Of a DNA stretch of 64,000 nucleotides, positions 1-14,700 are shown one piece after another. Made by a program: the position numbers and the translations under genes. Position 1 is the stretch's first letter. Each line of letters begins with the position of its first letter. The notes beneath the pieces are model-generated. The model was not told where the DNA came from. It did no database searches and saw only the letters and a list, made by a program, of their open reading frames with translations. Source of the stretch: Branchiostoma belcheri (Eukaryota > Chordata > Leptocardii > Amphioxiformes > Branchiostomatidae); NCBI RefSeq assembly GCF_001625305.1, contig NW_017803909.1:3173173-3237172 (forward strand), in the 5' to 3' direction.

Positions 1-635
1 CCTTGATCCCCCCAGAAGTAAGTGCTGTATTTCCTCGAGATGTCGCGTGAGAGAAACCACATTGTAAAACGCGTAGACTACTCCCTTTTTCCAGGTGTGC
101 AGTCCCCCTGTATCAGGGCCGGGGTTTCTCTCCACATCCCCACATATGGCAAGTGTGCAAATCAGGGGACAGTTTTTAAGTCCGTAGTTTTGCCCTGTAT
201 ACACTTTGTTTCCAGTTGTTTGGATTGGACAAGAAGGCCATATCTGTTTGCGTGTCGTGATCACTTCGTCCGCAATTGAGTGTCTAGATCTTATGGCATT
301 TCCATCATTGCATACAAGTAATATCAACAAACCCAAACTGACCATCTGTTTACACTACTACTTGACATGATATTGTAATGTACAGACATGTTCCTAACCT
401 GGTACTGTATGCACTATTATAAATAGAGCCCTCTAGATAAACCTTGACACTTATCAGTTGCGCCTATGGATTGACTGTCTAATCTACACATTACACATGT
501 AAATACAGAACAATTTTTAACACTCTTTACAGAAATTACACTTAAGCTTAAGTTACAATATTGCTTAAATAGGAGTGGTCAGAGGTTGGGAAGTGCCACC
601 CTCCCCATCCCTCGAGTATTGTGGATGGGTTTTTA
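1..635. other. Non-coding flank
   Basis: No recognisable gene, RNA or repeat. The short open frame near the left edge matches no family I know. Confidence 0.6.
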
Positions 636-953
636 CAGTCCGTTTATTATTCCCGTGTCTGAAGGGATGATGAGGTGGATTTGCCCGGGGAGGAGCCCGG
701 CTCACCCCGCCGCTCCACTCCGTACGGCCCGGTACCAACATGTCCGTGGCCTTGGGAGTGGGCGGCACGTCCCCAGAGAGGACCCACACACAAACCTCTG
801 CGGTGTAGAAAAAACGGTGTGTTTTCCCGGGGGTTTTATGTACAGCCGGGCTGATCCGACTTTTCAGGGCTTAAGTCGCGATCCTTTGATGTGGAACATT
901 GTGATGGCGGTGTACAATCCATGTTCACACACACGGGAGCAGCAAACAGCATT
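636..953 (+). repeat. Dispersed 318-bp repeat, copy 1
   Basis: The segment from CAGTCCGTTTATTATT to CAAACAGCATT recurs as its reverse complement at 29327-29644. Both copies are 318 bp long, and reading them side by side I find only about three substitutions. No terminal inverted repeat, poly(A) tail or target duplication is visible. Open frames across it in both copies reflect GC-rich sequence and give no recognisable protein. Family unknown. Confidence 0.9.
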
Positions 954-3900
954 GAACCGTTGTTGGCTTATCCCCTCTGTTGTTGCTACTGGAATAATGT
1001 AGGGATTTTACATTCACGTTTAAATCCGGGTGATCCTTGCGGGTGGTGCCAAGTTTATCCCTGGTTTATGTCCTGACCAGGGACCGTTACCAAACGTACG
1101 GAAAAGGGTCCAAGCCTCAAAATTACGAACGGCATCATTGAAAATACACTACAGATTCAGTTTTATACTTTACTGATGTTTCTAAAAAGGAACAGAGAGA
1201 ATTGGAGTTTAAATTAAATTCTCGCCAGGCTGTAACCTCGCCATTGTATGTCTGTGAAGTTTGCCTTCTTGACAGCGCAGCGCGCTGGTGTTTGACTTGT
1301 ATGTTGGTGCGAGGTCGCTACAAAAATACGATGTCACAACTGCGTGTAACCGTCCGAAATCTTTCCGTACCATGTCATCTCACAAAGGCCTAACTGTTCC
1401 AAGAACTTGAAGGTGCAATTGTTTTGCTTCTACTAAGTTCGCAAAGCTTCTCTCTATCGTACTTTCCATAAACATGAGTTGTATTTGCAGTGAACCCCGC
1501 CTCCCTCACACACCATAGGCGGCGTGTGTATGTGTGCACTCGACAGGGTTTCCTCACGCCCTCCCACAAATATCAACAAACAAACAGACGATTTTCCAGC
1601 ATAACAACCCGTACTTCCCCCTTCTGAACCGCGAAGAGCCGCCGCCAGTCTTCCTAACCGCGACCGTGATAGCTCCTGAATAGCACAAGATGAATGGATC
1701 ATTATGGTGGTCATTACGACTTCATTTGTGGATCCTTTTAATCGAAATTTGATCAACTGCAAAACTAAACACTGTGCCGTCCAAGTGCTTAATATCAATT
1801 AAGAGAGGTGCGAACTGCCCCTGATTCAATTTGTCTGCGGGAAGGATGATTAACAACCTAAATTTAGATCTCCGCGGCGATGTGCGCTGCCTAAAGCGGG
1901 CAGAACCACAGCGAGCGTCTGGAGAATGTATACGTTTTACAGTTTGATTACTGTGCACAGAGATAGCGTTTGTTGAAGTTGTAATTCACCACCGTATCTC
2001 AGTGATAGAGTTATCACTGTTTAGTCTTTACTGGCCATTGCGCTATTTATTCTACCCGCTACACCTCACGTAAAAGGAAATTGTAAGGAAGGCCACTGAT
2101 CATAAAGTTAAAGAAAGCGCATAATGTTACAGACTTGTGTCTCGTCGTCCGATCGCAAGTTCTTCGTGCATCGTTTTGTGGACATTTGTGGATTTACTAG
2201 TGTTGTTCTTGCCCGCGTTTTAGCAGATTTAAGACTTTCCATTGCTTTCCTTGCGATAACACTTCTCAAGTATTGAAAACAGGAAACCCTTAGTAGAGGT
2301 CAGAGGTTACCAGTGATAACCTCAACGCTACTGTGCAGACGGCCCCGTTGCTCTATGGCCTGCCTATAGTCTCCTATAAACTTCTCAAAGTGCGTTTTCT
2401 TTTATACACAATGGTGGAAACATATCCTTTCACTCTTTGAAACTCAAATGATGATGTTTGAGGAATACAAGTCATAGGTAACTGCTTTGGAATGAAGTTG
2501 AGTAAAAGAAATATTGGTGCAGACAGACAGTCTGGTAAATCAAACACAGGAGAAACACAGAAACAAAACTCTTTCATTCGTGTCTTTTCTTTCTTTGTCT
2601 GTAAACCTCTTCCGGCTGGTCAAGCTAACGGGTGACCCGATAGGCACTCAGCAAGGCAAGTGAGCCCCGCACAAAGACAGGAATTGAAAGGGCGTCCAAG
2701 AGGCAATCGCCCAAGTTGATAGAGCTTGCATTTGTACTGCACGGCTGCAGACGGGGTGACTTGAACTCTGAGGCATCAATTTAAACTGCTCCGATAGGCC
2801 CTTTATCTGTTGGCCGTCCTGTATGTTAAGTAGAGCGGGCTGAATGAGAGCCGATTGTACCGTACGCGACAGAACATCTGCTAGAGTTTGTCGTCTCTCT
2901 TGTGTGCGTTTTCACGGTTTGGTTAACTCGCAGTGAATTAAACTTGGATTACCATGACTATACATATACTGTATACAAGTGGCTTAAGCTCACACAAAGC
3001 GTATGACCGCTGGTGGCCAGGTTTAACGAGTGCAGCTCTGTTCGCCTCAATCTTCCACCATCTGTGCGGGACTGTAGTTATAAGAGCCGGGTCAGTTTCG
3101 GCCAGGTATTAGCGGGCTATGATACTGGGACCCATCGCCAAACAAACAGACGTTAGACAGGATTAGGGGCATCAGTCTGACATCTTCCAGAGTAGATTCC
3201 ATCACATCAGGGATGAAATACGGCCGGGGCACACTCCCTGCGTGTCCCAGTCTACAGATAGTGGAGTCTTTCGTAATTCAAGTTGCAGACGAACCCTGCG
3301 GCCACTACTTACCCTGGAGTCGGGTCTAATTCACCTGCTGTATCGGTTTAGGCAGCGCGCAGGAGTGAGGGTGGAAAATCTCCATTTCCTGATACTCCAG
3401 GACAAAACTTCCCAACAAGAAAGACATTTGCCGAGTTTGTTTTTGTAAGGACTTAAGCTATGTGTAGAGGCGGGCTCGGTGGAGCCGCGGGCGAGATGTT
3501 AGCTGAAGTATGATACATGTGTTGTACATACTGCCGACATCTCCTCCCTGTTCACAGCTGTGTAGTCTACAGTGTAATCCCCGGGCCAAATCAATACCCT
3601 GACCTCTAAGAGGGCGCGCACAAGTGTTTTTGGAGAGGTAAAATAATCCCCATTCTTGGGATACTCTGGAGCGGCTGTGCTGATGACACGGGATGATAGT
3701 GAGTAATGCCACAGAATAATTATTTTCATTCCTAGCCAGTTTTGGATGAGTTGATCGGCTCGTGTGACCTGTTCGCTACATACCAGCCGTGCTGGACCGA
3801 CACAAGGCGTGTGCCGGACAAGTCCCCGCAGCTCCAGTTCCACTCCGTGCATGCCTTCTCCGGAATAATAGCACAGAAATAATAAATTACACAAGTGGCA

Positions 3901-6900
3901 GAGGGAGAGGGCACTGTCTTGAAATGAGGAGGAGGAAATACTTGTGTGGGTCGCGCGACCTTGGGTCCATAAACTTGATAGGGCAGTTAGTAATCGCTGG
4001 AGCAAGGTCAGAAAAACTTACCGAATCATGTTCTATTGGCTGCTGCCTTGTGTGATTACATATTCAGTTCATGCTGCTGGTTTATGGTCCTTAATGATCC
4101 TTAATCTTTAGGTCAAACCGCAAAGAACGTGCCACAGAGCGCAGTGAGAACACCATACGCGCCGCGTCATGGGCCGGAGTTGGCAGACGTTCGGTGCGCC
4201 TCTCTGGGACGGAGCTGTCAGAGAATCTAGTTTAACGTGGCGAAAACCCGTGTGTCTGTTGGTGAGCGGATCGACTGTTTACCCTGTTGCCAAACATGTA
4301 ATGGAGTCTGGGATAAAGAGGCCGGGCCTGTCTGTCAGCTCCCGACGCCCCAGCGCCACCACCCAACCAGATGAAATCCTCCCCAGACCAAATATTGTAA
4401 GAAGTCACCAAGGTTGTCAATTAGAAACAACACCGGTCCTGTCAAGCCGCAGAAGTTACGTACGTGTCCTGGTATCCCTACCACTCCGGAGGGGAATCTC
4501 GGACTCTTAACATCCCAATCCCCTTATGCTAGTGTATACAACAAGAGTTTAAACCTGTGTTCTTCCTAAGGAACAAGGCTAAGACTAAGAAGGCTTCCCT
4601 TATAGCTGGTGTCGCCAAATCCTCGATCCTTTGCGATAAGGCGAAGACCAGACCAAATATTGTGGAATCCCTCCCTAAACCTGAGGGGTTTAAGTCATCA
4701 ACAACAGATTCTCGAGTTTCTGATAAAAACTGGATCCTTTTTCTCAGAAGCGGGGTTGTGTGGTGCGACAAGATACCGCGCGCCGCGGCGGGAAGCCGGA
4801 TCACATTGATGCGACAAGTATGACAAGCTTCGTACTTACTTAAAACAACATGCCCTACCTGGATTCAGAAACCCAAACACAATTATAGGCATAAGGGGGT
4901 TAAGACAGAAGGCGATGTCGCCACACGAAGCGATGATCCGGCCCGGATAGCGTGGGGGTCACCCACACCAGAGGAAAGGCAAGGGGGAGAGTTTCGGGGT
5001 CGATTCGGGTCTCCGAACATTCCCGACTCGCACAAGTTGTTGTAGATCGTGCGCGTCCGAATGTCAGCCGAGCTCGCGTTCCCTGTCAACTTTCTTGGCA
5101 GGAGCGCCTTGACCAAACCACGGACGATTTAAAAGGGGCATGTTTATAGCTGGAACAGCGACACTTTGTTTTGACTAGATGGTGTAAAATGTCTCCTTTC
5201 ATCTCACTTATATTCATACAAATAGCCAGGCATTCGCTCCCATGTTGTGTCAATCTTTCGCCGCATAAAGAGAATATTTACTCCCAACTCAAGATGTCTG
5301 CAAGGGTCCATTCAGCGCCCGGGGGCCATATGCCATAGGTTTTTAAGTTTCTCCGGTTCAATTGTAAACCCAACGATTGTGTTTCCCTGGCTCCCAAATA
5401 GTTATAACAAAGAGGACTTGTCCTAACTTAAACTTACTCTTAGCGCATGCGCGTTTTGAAAAGTCAAATTGACTGGAAATATCAGTCAACTTTGCTCGCA
5501 CATGTTGAGCAGGTTGAAATACTGTATATTCAATTGTCTTCAGGACAGTATTTTCTTGATACTGAAAAGAAACGCACAACCAAGACCCCATAGGTCGGTC
5601 AGTAGCCAAGTACCTGCAGATAAACACTGGGCCTGCAAGTGTAGCAATAGAGAATGAAAGAATAATTAATTGATGACAAAGGATATTGTCTAAATATTTG
5701 GCATGTTAACTATCGAACCAAAAAACCTATTTCCCTATTCATCCATTCATATGCTTACTACTATATGCTGACATGTTCCCTCTTTCAGAATTTTATATGG
5801 ACTGTTAAACTAATGCCGCCTATGTGATACATCTCATTGTTATAATTTTGCGAGGGAGAGTTCTATATTTTGTTGTGTATATCGCTGTGACACGTTCACA
5901 CAGGAGTCGTTACGATAAACCCGAGCAGACAGCTGCGTCTGTTCTCCACAAAACTTTGACTTGGTTAGGTCAGGGGCCTGTGGAGGGACAAATAGAGATT
6001 TTGCCGAGCGGCCGTCCAGACCAATTGCCCTCCCCACTGCGCCTCCTCTCACCCCTGTCAGCGGAGAGCGCCACGGCAGCGGGACCCGGGGGTGATGGCA
6101 CGTGATCCGTGTGCTTATTTTACCGCTGCAGGTTGGATCATTATCGGCAGCAAACTGACAGGGTGAGCCCCTGTGGGCGACAGATTGGAGAAGCTGCCGG
6201 AGAAACGTCCGCATCTTCGCCGAGCTTGATTTCCTTAGTGTCAGTCTCGGCGCGACCGGTGGCGGGTTTAAGGAGAGCTGTGGGACGGGGGAATCTTCGG
6301 ATTTGTACCGGCTATGATTGCATTTTCTCCTAGGTATTCTCCGGGTTAATTTAATGACGATAATTCCCACGTACGCCTCTTTTGTTGCGCTGCTTCGGCT
6401 TCTATTAACGGCTTGGACAGAGCAACAAAGGAGGAGGATGGAAATAAGAGGGTTGCTGGCGGCGGGGGGAAAGCACAATGGACGAGTAACAGTCAGGTTA
6501 TTGAAAAACGGAGTCGCGACACAGTCTCTTCGTGTTTAACTTGCAAATCTGTTATATTTTTATCGAATTTTCGGCCTTCCAGGTCGCCAGCTCCAAATTA
6601 GTATGTCGGGGCCGCTCCTGGATGCCTTGTCCGTATTCGGGAAACCATACAAATGAGGGGAGGGCCAGGCAAGCCATACGTAGTTTGGATTTGTATTCCC
6701 AGCTTGTAATACATGGGGTACATATGTAAATCGAAAAAGTGACAAGTACTTGTCAAATGTGGCACCCTCGGGTGGCAGCCGATAGAATCGCCCTGTGTCT
6801 AAATGAAGTCGTTACTTGATAGATTTTGCAAGTTTGTACGTCTGCTGGTCGAGAGTTGTCAGCTTGCCTAGAACGCTTTGAGGAGCGCCGATCGCAGTTT

Positions 6901-9900
6901 GTCGACGGCCGGAATCCCGTTTACTTTTACCAAGTTCTTACGCAAAGAGAGGCCGTGTAACATTTGTGGTATTTGCCAGCGAACTTAATCACTCCACGGC
7001 AAACAGCTACGTGATAATCCAATTTTAGAGACGGGTGACAAAGAGGAGGAGTGCCATATATGTCGCTGTCAGCGATTTCGAACACTGGCGAAAATTGCAA
7101 AACTTACATGTGCACGCGCGCGCCACGCTCAGACACCGCGACTTCAGAAAAAGCAGTAAGCCCTTAAAGCTGTGGGATTTCGGGGGACTTTTAATCGGAT
7201 TGAGTGCCATTGAAACTGCAACAGTCGGGCGCTAAACCCCGTGAAGGGAGGAACATCAATAATTCAATATCCAGCTCGTTAGAATTCTGCCTAACACACC
7301 ACATCGCGTTCAGACAGCTCTGTGATGTGACTTGATGTGCATTCTACAAAAAGTTAGGAGAGAGATAACAGAAAGCGGACAGAAATTAAACAGCGCATCT
7401 CTCCCCCTTATCTTATAACATGGTTGACTCTCACTTTTAATGACCTTACAAATCTGGCTCTTCCCCATGAATCACCGAAGATATCCATTAGGCAGAATAA
7501 CACTCCTCACTCGAGCTGGGCGCAAATTTGTTACCGACTTGGCACACACAAACGCTACCGGACTATAACTCACCATGTAATATGTCTATGTCCGTCAAGG
7601 TCCTGAAATGTTTTACTTTTCCTTCCTACATAACTAAGTCTCATGTTTCCCCTCCCTATTAGTTTTATGTGGCTGTATGTTTACTTTTCCTGACAGTTTT
7701 TCTTCAGGTTCGACTCAGCGGATTTGTCCGGGAGTCAGCGGTTCACTCCTCCAGGAGGCAGGCACGCAGAAAGTCCCATGCCTCACTTCTCACTTACACT
7801 GCGCGAGAAATCCTAGTCCCAACTTTGTCTCCGCTTCGAGACGCCCGGCTCCAGCGAAAGTAGCGGCTAATGCCAACAATAATAACCACACAGCCCTGAA
7901 GAGAGCCAAGGAGAAGTGATCAAAGCTGGGGGGCCTCAGACAGCGTCCAAGTGTGCCTAAGCTAAACTTGGTGCAACAGCAAACGTCTTGTCACGGTGTC
8001 ATTCAAGCCAAGCTGCCGGTATTAACAGATCAGTGGACTGAAGGCTTGCAGCTATGTCAGGTATTTTAGGAAGGGACGGGAAAACGGTTGAGTTCTGTCG
8101 CTAAAACTAGATCTGAGGCCCCTTTGGCTCCCGGTTCAAGCGTAATACTGCAGCTTTAATGGGAATTTATTACGTTCGGAGCGAGTTGAAATAAAGTGCA
8201 GATGTGAGTGTATCGGATAAGCCCATGTAATCCGGTCAGGCTAGCGAGCCTAGACACGGAATCCACCATGTACTCTACTCCGATTTGGCCTGCTGCATGA
8301 ACAAATTCAACACAACCCATTACAGCGGTATTGATGCCGCCTAAATATATTTAAGTCAATTTACTGGAAACACGGCCTCCGCGGTGGCTGCTATCAAAGA
8401 GAGGGCGGCTTAAGAACCGCGCCACGAGTAAGTGGATCTTCTAAGCGAGGCAATGAAAATGTTATGATTGAAAAGTTAGCGTTGTGTTTGGATACCCGGT
8501 AGGTACTTGTGCACAATGTTCCGAGGATTGGGTTTTACAGAAGGCCGTACAGCACGGATCAGAATGAAAGCCCGTTCTAACAACTCACACAATGGGCTGA
8601 CATCAAGCCCGGCAACGCGAGCCGCTGCCCCGGACTTGTTCGACACTGCTTTCTTCTGTTAGTGGCTGAACTTTGACATCCATTACACACACGCCGTGAT
8701 AATCCCATTCTAACACTTGGCATGATCATCTTTACTTAAACTTGAAGGATGCACCGGTAGGAAAAACCAACACCAAGTGCGACACTTTGTCGAGAGATAT
8801 CTAAGTTACGTCCGGTATCTCCTCTGTCGACTCAGGTAGCGGCGGTCGCACGTGTGGTATTGTAGCACCTAAACATTACTCCACACGGAGAACACCATGC
8901 GGGGGGTGGAAGCCTGAAACAGACACCCGTCATCCGTTTCTGACCCGTCCTCGCACCGCCTTTCATGTAGTTTTCTCAAGAAAGTGAGCGCTATGTATTA
9001 CATGACAGCTAGCACCGTTATACGCGTAAACACAGACATGCGAACAAAGCCCTCCGCGTCCCCACAAACAAAAGTAATGTAAGACAGTGTATTCACTTCC
9101 GAGAGGCTGTGACTCTAGACGGGGGATAGTGTTCTTGCGGACCGGTCACCGATCAGTGCGCGGAGAGCCCGGTGAAAAGCCACTCTTGTAGCGGTGTTGT
9201 AACAACGCTGGCGATGTGATTGTGTTCTGGAGTGCCACTCCGCTTGGTCCAGAGAGACCCCGCGAATTGAAAGCCCCTTCCCATCTTCCTTTTTCTGAAG
9301 CTGAGTTGCCCTGACAAGAAAAAACGGCCGGGCAAAACGCCGTGCCAAATCGGACACAGAGAGATCGTCAATGGGCACTTTGCGCCATACAAGTTGGATA
9401 GAATCGCGGGGAGTCAATCCCGCTCAACGTCGGATTGACGCGCAGTGATCCGGAGAGACCGAGCCTTGTAGAATTGTCATTTGTCTTTCTTTCCCCCGCC
9501 GCTTGCAAGAAAAGGGTGAAGGGGAACAAAGGTTTTGGGATCGGAACAAATTTCTGCCCGTACCCCCACTGATCCGCCTCCCACGGACAGCCTATTCACC
9601 CCTGTAAGGGCCACAGAGAAGGTGGTAGCCAGGATACCTACAAATGTTCCACTAAATCGCGTATCATTTGTATACAGAATTCTTCCCGCACAAAACTGCT
9701 TTATGTTGAAACGCAAGTAGACGATTTCCACGGAACACTTCGTTTAATTGTAGGATCCAAACGCATTGAATTCGAGTGAATACTAGATATACTTCATCCG
9801 TGTTACTGAGCCGCGATCTTGAAGGTTCCTGCCTTTACAACTGGATGGAGCGAAACACTCCCAACTTTCAACAAAGGCAAACCTCAAAAATCTAGAGGTG

Positions 9901-11274
9901 GGCAAAAATAACATTTTGCCAACTTACCGAGTTCTGTTGTGGCTTCCAGTGGTGCGTTTTACTTTGATACGCAGAGTGTGCAATATTCAAGAAGGTATGA
10001 CCAATAAAACAAACACAGAAAAGGACCAAACGAAGAGAGTAGTGGTGCCTAATGTACGCCACGCGGCGTCGAAGTATGGAAGGAAGACTGAACACGCTAG
10101 CAGAAAATTTCAAGAAGTTTGGAAACTCTTTCAGTCAGTGCTGCCATACTATCTCGAAGATTAAAATCCTCACTTCCACAGTAACTTTTCTTGCTTCAAA
10201 ACGTCTGAGATGAGTACAGAATCATAGAAAGATAAGTCTGGATGTGGATAAGACCCAGCGTCGGTCCGTCTGCATGTGCGACGATTGTGCTGATTGAATA
10301 CGTCCCGTAGTGCAGGGTTGTGGGGCTGCAGACCTCGCCAGCGGGAATGTCCTGATGTACAAGTTTGCTCTGCCGCCTCCCCAGCGACCTGCCACCCTCT
10401 CAGGTGAACGGTAATGGCGACTTTGACACCTCTCAGATAAAATCTCTGACAGCGTGTCAGGGCGCTCGGTGAATAACGACCCGTTTCTATGGACGAGAGA
10501 CGGGGTTATTTGCAGGTCGTGGACGCGGACATGAACGTTACAGGTGTTCCCGTGATTGGGAAGACGCGAGATGAATCATTTCTACTTGTATGTTATGAAA
10601 AGTTCAACAAGAAATGATAACGTGGGAAGATGGCATTTGTCTACTAGTGTAGAACTTGTGAAAATACCGCGTTTTTCAATTAGCTTTTCGGTGAGAGATC
10701 TCTTAACAATGACATTCATCGCAAACTATTCACTTTGTCAACTGTTTGTAGTGTTAAACGCTACACATCCTGTAGATGTGCATCGCTTCCCGCGATTCCT
10801 TTGTCACGATCACAAGGCCATGTGATGTGGCGGTGTAACGGTACCGTCCAGTGTTTTCTCTCAGGTGGCGGGCGCAGTGATACATGCGTGTACACACGGA
10901 CTCCCATTACACGAACAAATGGCTAGGCGCGCAGAACATGGTGGGAGGTCGCTAGTTGGTCCGCCATGTTGAGCCGTCAAAAAGCCGAAAAATGTTGTGT
11001 TTGAATAGAAATCACCAAACGTATCAGCCTTGGACCATTACAAGAAGAGGTGCTTTATACGACAGAGAAGGAAAATGAAAAGAAAAATCACTGGATATAG
11101 AAAATATAAGATAAGTAAGACAAACACCGTCACGCAAATGAAATCTGATTGCTAATTAGCAGGTTGTTTCGTGATAAAGTTTTTGAACGTTGAAAAAAAG
11201 TAGAAAAGTTTTTTTTTACTTCCTTTCTCGGTTGCTTGCCTACATATACCGCTGTAGGGCCGTGAGAAAGTCAC
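954..11274. other. CpG-rich non-coding flank downstream of Irx
   Basis: High-complexity DNA with frequent CpG; 7081-7140 alone holds eight. Open frames up to about 210 codons occur, for example at 5840-6478, but none has a domain, a plausible repeated pattern or convincing splice context. A YY1-like CCGCCATGTTGA lies at 10961-10972. I annotate no gene. Confidence 0.6.
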
Positions 11275-11712
11275 TGCATGGCCGGTCCATTAAGCTGAGG
11301 GATGGTTCTGATGGAGTTGCCATGGTAACGGAGGAAGCGTAGGATCTGCATGGTCCGTCTGGTATAATGTGGGATGGTCCTAATGGGGATGCCATGGTGA
11401 CGGAGGAAGCGGACGATCTGCATAGCCGCTCCATCAGGCTGAGGGATGCTCCATCCGGGGTTGCTATGGTGACGGAGGAAGTGGATGGTCCATCAGGCCG
11501 AGGGATGCTCCATCTGGGGTTGCCATGGTGACGGAGGAAGCGGATGGTCCATCAGGCTGAGGGATGTTCCATCTGGGGTTGCCATGGTGACGGAGGTAGC
11601 GGATGGTCCATTAGGCTGAGGGATGCTCCACCTGGGGTTGCCATGGTGACGGAGGAAGCGGATGGTCCATCAGGCTGGGGGATGCTCCATCTGGGGTTGC
11701 CATGGTGACGTA
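11275..11712. repeat. Minisatellite, 59-bp and 72-bp units, each with an RFX-type X-box
   Basis: Seven tandem units of the type GATGGTCCATCAGGCTGAGG...GTTGCCATGGTGACGGAGG. X-box starts fall at 11316, 11388, 11460, 11519, 11578, 11637 and 11696, so the first two intervals are 72 bp and the next four are 59 bp. The left units are the more diverged. GTTGCCATGGTGAC fits the inverted-repeat RFX site GTNRCC...RGYAAC, and the first unit reads GTTGCCATGGTAAC. No convincing coding frame runs through it. Confidence 0.9.
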
Positions 11713-14700
11713 GGATTACAGAGTGTGCTGCTGTACGGGTGTGTCTGCCCGCCGGTGTGACGTGATGGATGAGGCGGTTATTGGGACCATCACCAGCAGC
11801 ACGCAGACAGAACCAGAACGGACACCTGATAACGTATCAACACCGCAAGAACTGTGTCTAATCTGGTCCGGAAATGTGCGCAGGGGAAAACACCTGTGGA
11901 AATACATGTAGAACAAGTCGCCGTGCAGATATGACAAGACGCAGACCTGTTTTATCGTGCATATCTTTCCAGGTCCTGGGCAGCCGTCAGTCACAGCACA
12001 CACCACAGGACAGTGGATCTACCGCACTTCCGGAATGTAATTATGGCGTATCTAGTCATCTCGGACTACTGTCGGCAACATTGTCCCATCTAGATACATA
12101 TCGCTCTCAGGAATGTCCCGGGTTGTAGATCTGAGGGTCAGAAATACCTGAACAAGCGCAATGTCGCTAAACTTGGAGGTAGGAATTCGAAAATTACGCC
12201 AGAAGGATAGAGTCTAATGAGGTGAAATAGGTCTAGACAAATAAGTGGGCTAGAATGACAGCACATTGCATGAACACGGTTAACCTGAAAAAATTCACTA
12301 AACTATAGAAATATTGTCGTCACATATTTGTCTCCTTAATTCAGAATAATTTCTTATATATGCGTGTATTTTGAATTCATTATCGTTCGGTGCATTTCCT
12401 GATTATTTCCGTTTGATGTCTGAAATTGTACATGCTATCTTGTAGGGATCCACCAACAATTGGTCATATATGATTTGCGTCGTTTGTAGCTTTCTCGTTG
12501 TCATCCGATTCGTTTCCATCTGCCGATATTACGTAGCCATGGCACATGTCATATACATTGGGGAAAATAGTACTATTCCATACGACATATATTCCTAGAA
12601 CTTCCAAAATAATCTAGTAGTAATAAAACATTCTTACTCGCATGCCTGAATGATTCCCTAAATAGGTAGACGTTGACACGATTAAATTCGTTACTATGAT
12701 AGATCAGGAACAGACCAGACTGGCTAATCGGTTTTGTGTAGTAATCAAGATTTTCAAGTTTTGTCCACAGAACAGTGACGACCACCCCAGGCCTGTATGT
12801 CTTCGCTCGGCGTGCCTTTTGAAAAGAAACAACATGTTCCGTTCGCTTTTGGCTTACTGCGGCGCCTGTGTGTCTGTGGGTGAGAGCCGCGCGCTGTCGT
12901 GGACTCAGCCCCGGCGGTCCGGGCCGTGTTGTCTCTCAGCGACAACTTGATGGAAAGCTAAACATTCTGTACAGAACACACCTATACACAGCATGTTTGT
13001 CTGCGGACTGTTTGTACAATTGTACGACACGACGGGACCTGTTCCCGCCCATTTTTAGCCTGCGGAATTGCCGGCCGACGCTTCCCAGTTTGTCCGCCAT
13101 TACAGAAAATCGCCAGGTTCCCTCCAGAAGAAAGCCCGCGTACTTGATGTTCTCTCGCTTGTTTCAAAGTTTTTGTTTCTCCTACACTAGCAGTGCTCCG
13201 TAAAAAAGGAGGTCCTTATGAAGTCAGCCAGTGTGTCTAACCCCGTGAATACGCGTACATGTCGGTACAGGTGTTTTATGGAGCCCACTTTTGTTCCCGT
13301 GCCATTACGCTAATGTCTGACAACAAAAAAGGTGTGTTCAAGACAAACTCAGTAAGATGTTCAACCACCGTGTCGTGGCGGGGCGGCTCGCTAAAGACAC
13401 ACAAGGTGGACAATAACCCCCCGCACACCAACCACTGACTTCATCTCCCAAAACTTCTCATTCTCACGTTTCATTGCCGCAGAGACGATCAATCTTCAAT
13501 CAAAGATGTACGGTACACAATAACCGCCAATCAAGCGCTAATTAAGACAAAATCACGCGGCAGGTTACCCCTGACGATGCACTGTTTATCTACCAGGCAC
13601 TCTTTACATGTCGTACCTTTCTCCAGGGCCATTTGATGGCAGGAAGCGATGTTTGCGTTCTTGACAAACAAATTTGGCTTCGTTCTATTGACTGAAATCG
13701 GCAACAATTAGCCTCTGACAAGCGCTGACGTGTATGAATGATGGGCTAGAAGATAAAGCCATTTTTTGTGGTGAAAAAATCTTTGATATCTACAACTTTT
13801 GTCATTTTGCCTTCAAGCTTTGAATGTTATTACAATAGACCATTGTGCATTGTTATCGTGAATATTTCAGAGTGCATATACGAGACATTTTTGTGGGATT
13901 AATTGTGGTGTGAGATATACCATGTATCTATATACCCCTGTATATACTTATCTACTTATTGCGAGGACTTCAGAATCGATTTGATAGTACCAACATTCTT
14001 TTGTGATTTCTATCTGCATCACTCACCAGCTTGGAGAGATAGTATCTTTGAATCCAAAGTTTCTGTAAATATTCCATCCTGCTGTTCGTGATTCATTCAG
14101 GCTGTGCACACACTGACGTTGGTGATTTTCTGTAGAGCTACGGCCGGGCGCTGGGTTCAAAGGCCGTGGTGTTTTTAATTTCCACTTAGCCTGACACGGG
14201 TGCTTTTCAATTGATTATACATTTGTTTTCACCGGTTCGCTGTCCTTCAATAGAAGAATCGACCCGGAGAAGGGCAGGCAAAACTGACGGCTGTGCAAAA
14301 AACGCCGCCCGACTGTGACTCAGGATGAAAAAGCTCGTACAACATTTTTGCCACGCTTTGGAGTAGAGAAAACACGGCGGCGTCCACGCTTGCATGCTGA
14401 CACTACACGCATTTTGCAAAAGGCGTATGTCGGAACGGAAGACGCAAAGGAGCCGATATATGTCGACTATTGTCTCGCTCATGTTCGTCTGAAAGGAGGA
14501 CAAGAACGTATTGAACAGGTCCTTTAGGACTTTCAGGCGGCGCAGTTCCGTCCTGTGCCTCTGTTGTGGTTTTGCGTCCTGTCCTACACTCTCAAAACAC
14601 CACTTCTACAAAATACTTTGTGTGTCCAACTGATAGTAAAACTGGCGGCCCTGCTTCGCTATTATCACTGGTAATTGTTTTCACGCCCTTGTTTCTCAAC

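Noticed and set aside
841-953. Ribosomal RNA fragment within the 318-bp repeat (GATCCTTTGATGTGG)
   Set aside because: Only a short string resembles 28S rRNA and the rest does not follow.
3499-4005. Open frame of 168 codons on the minus strand
   Set aside because: No recognisable protein features, and overlapping frames are open on the other strand.
5840-6478. Open frame of 212 codons on the minus strand
   Set aside because: Lies in GC-rich DNA with long open frames on both strands. No domain, low-complexity signature or splice context is recognisable.
11275-11712. CRISPR array
   Set aside because: Units are contiguous tandem repeats without unique spacers, in animal DNA.
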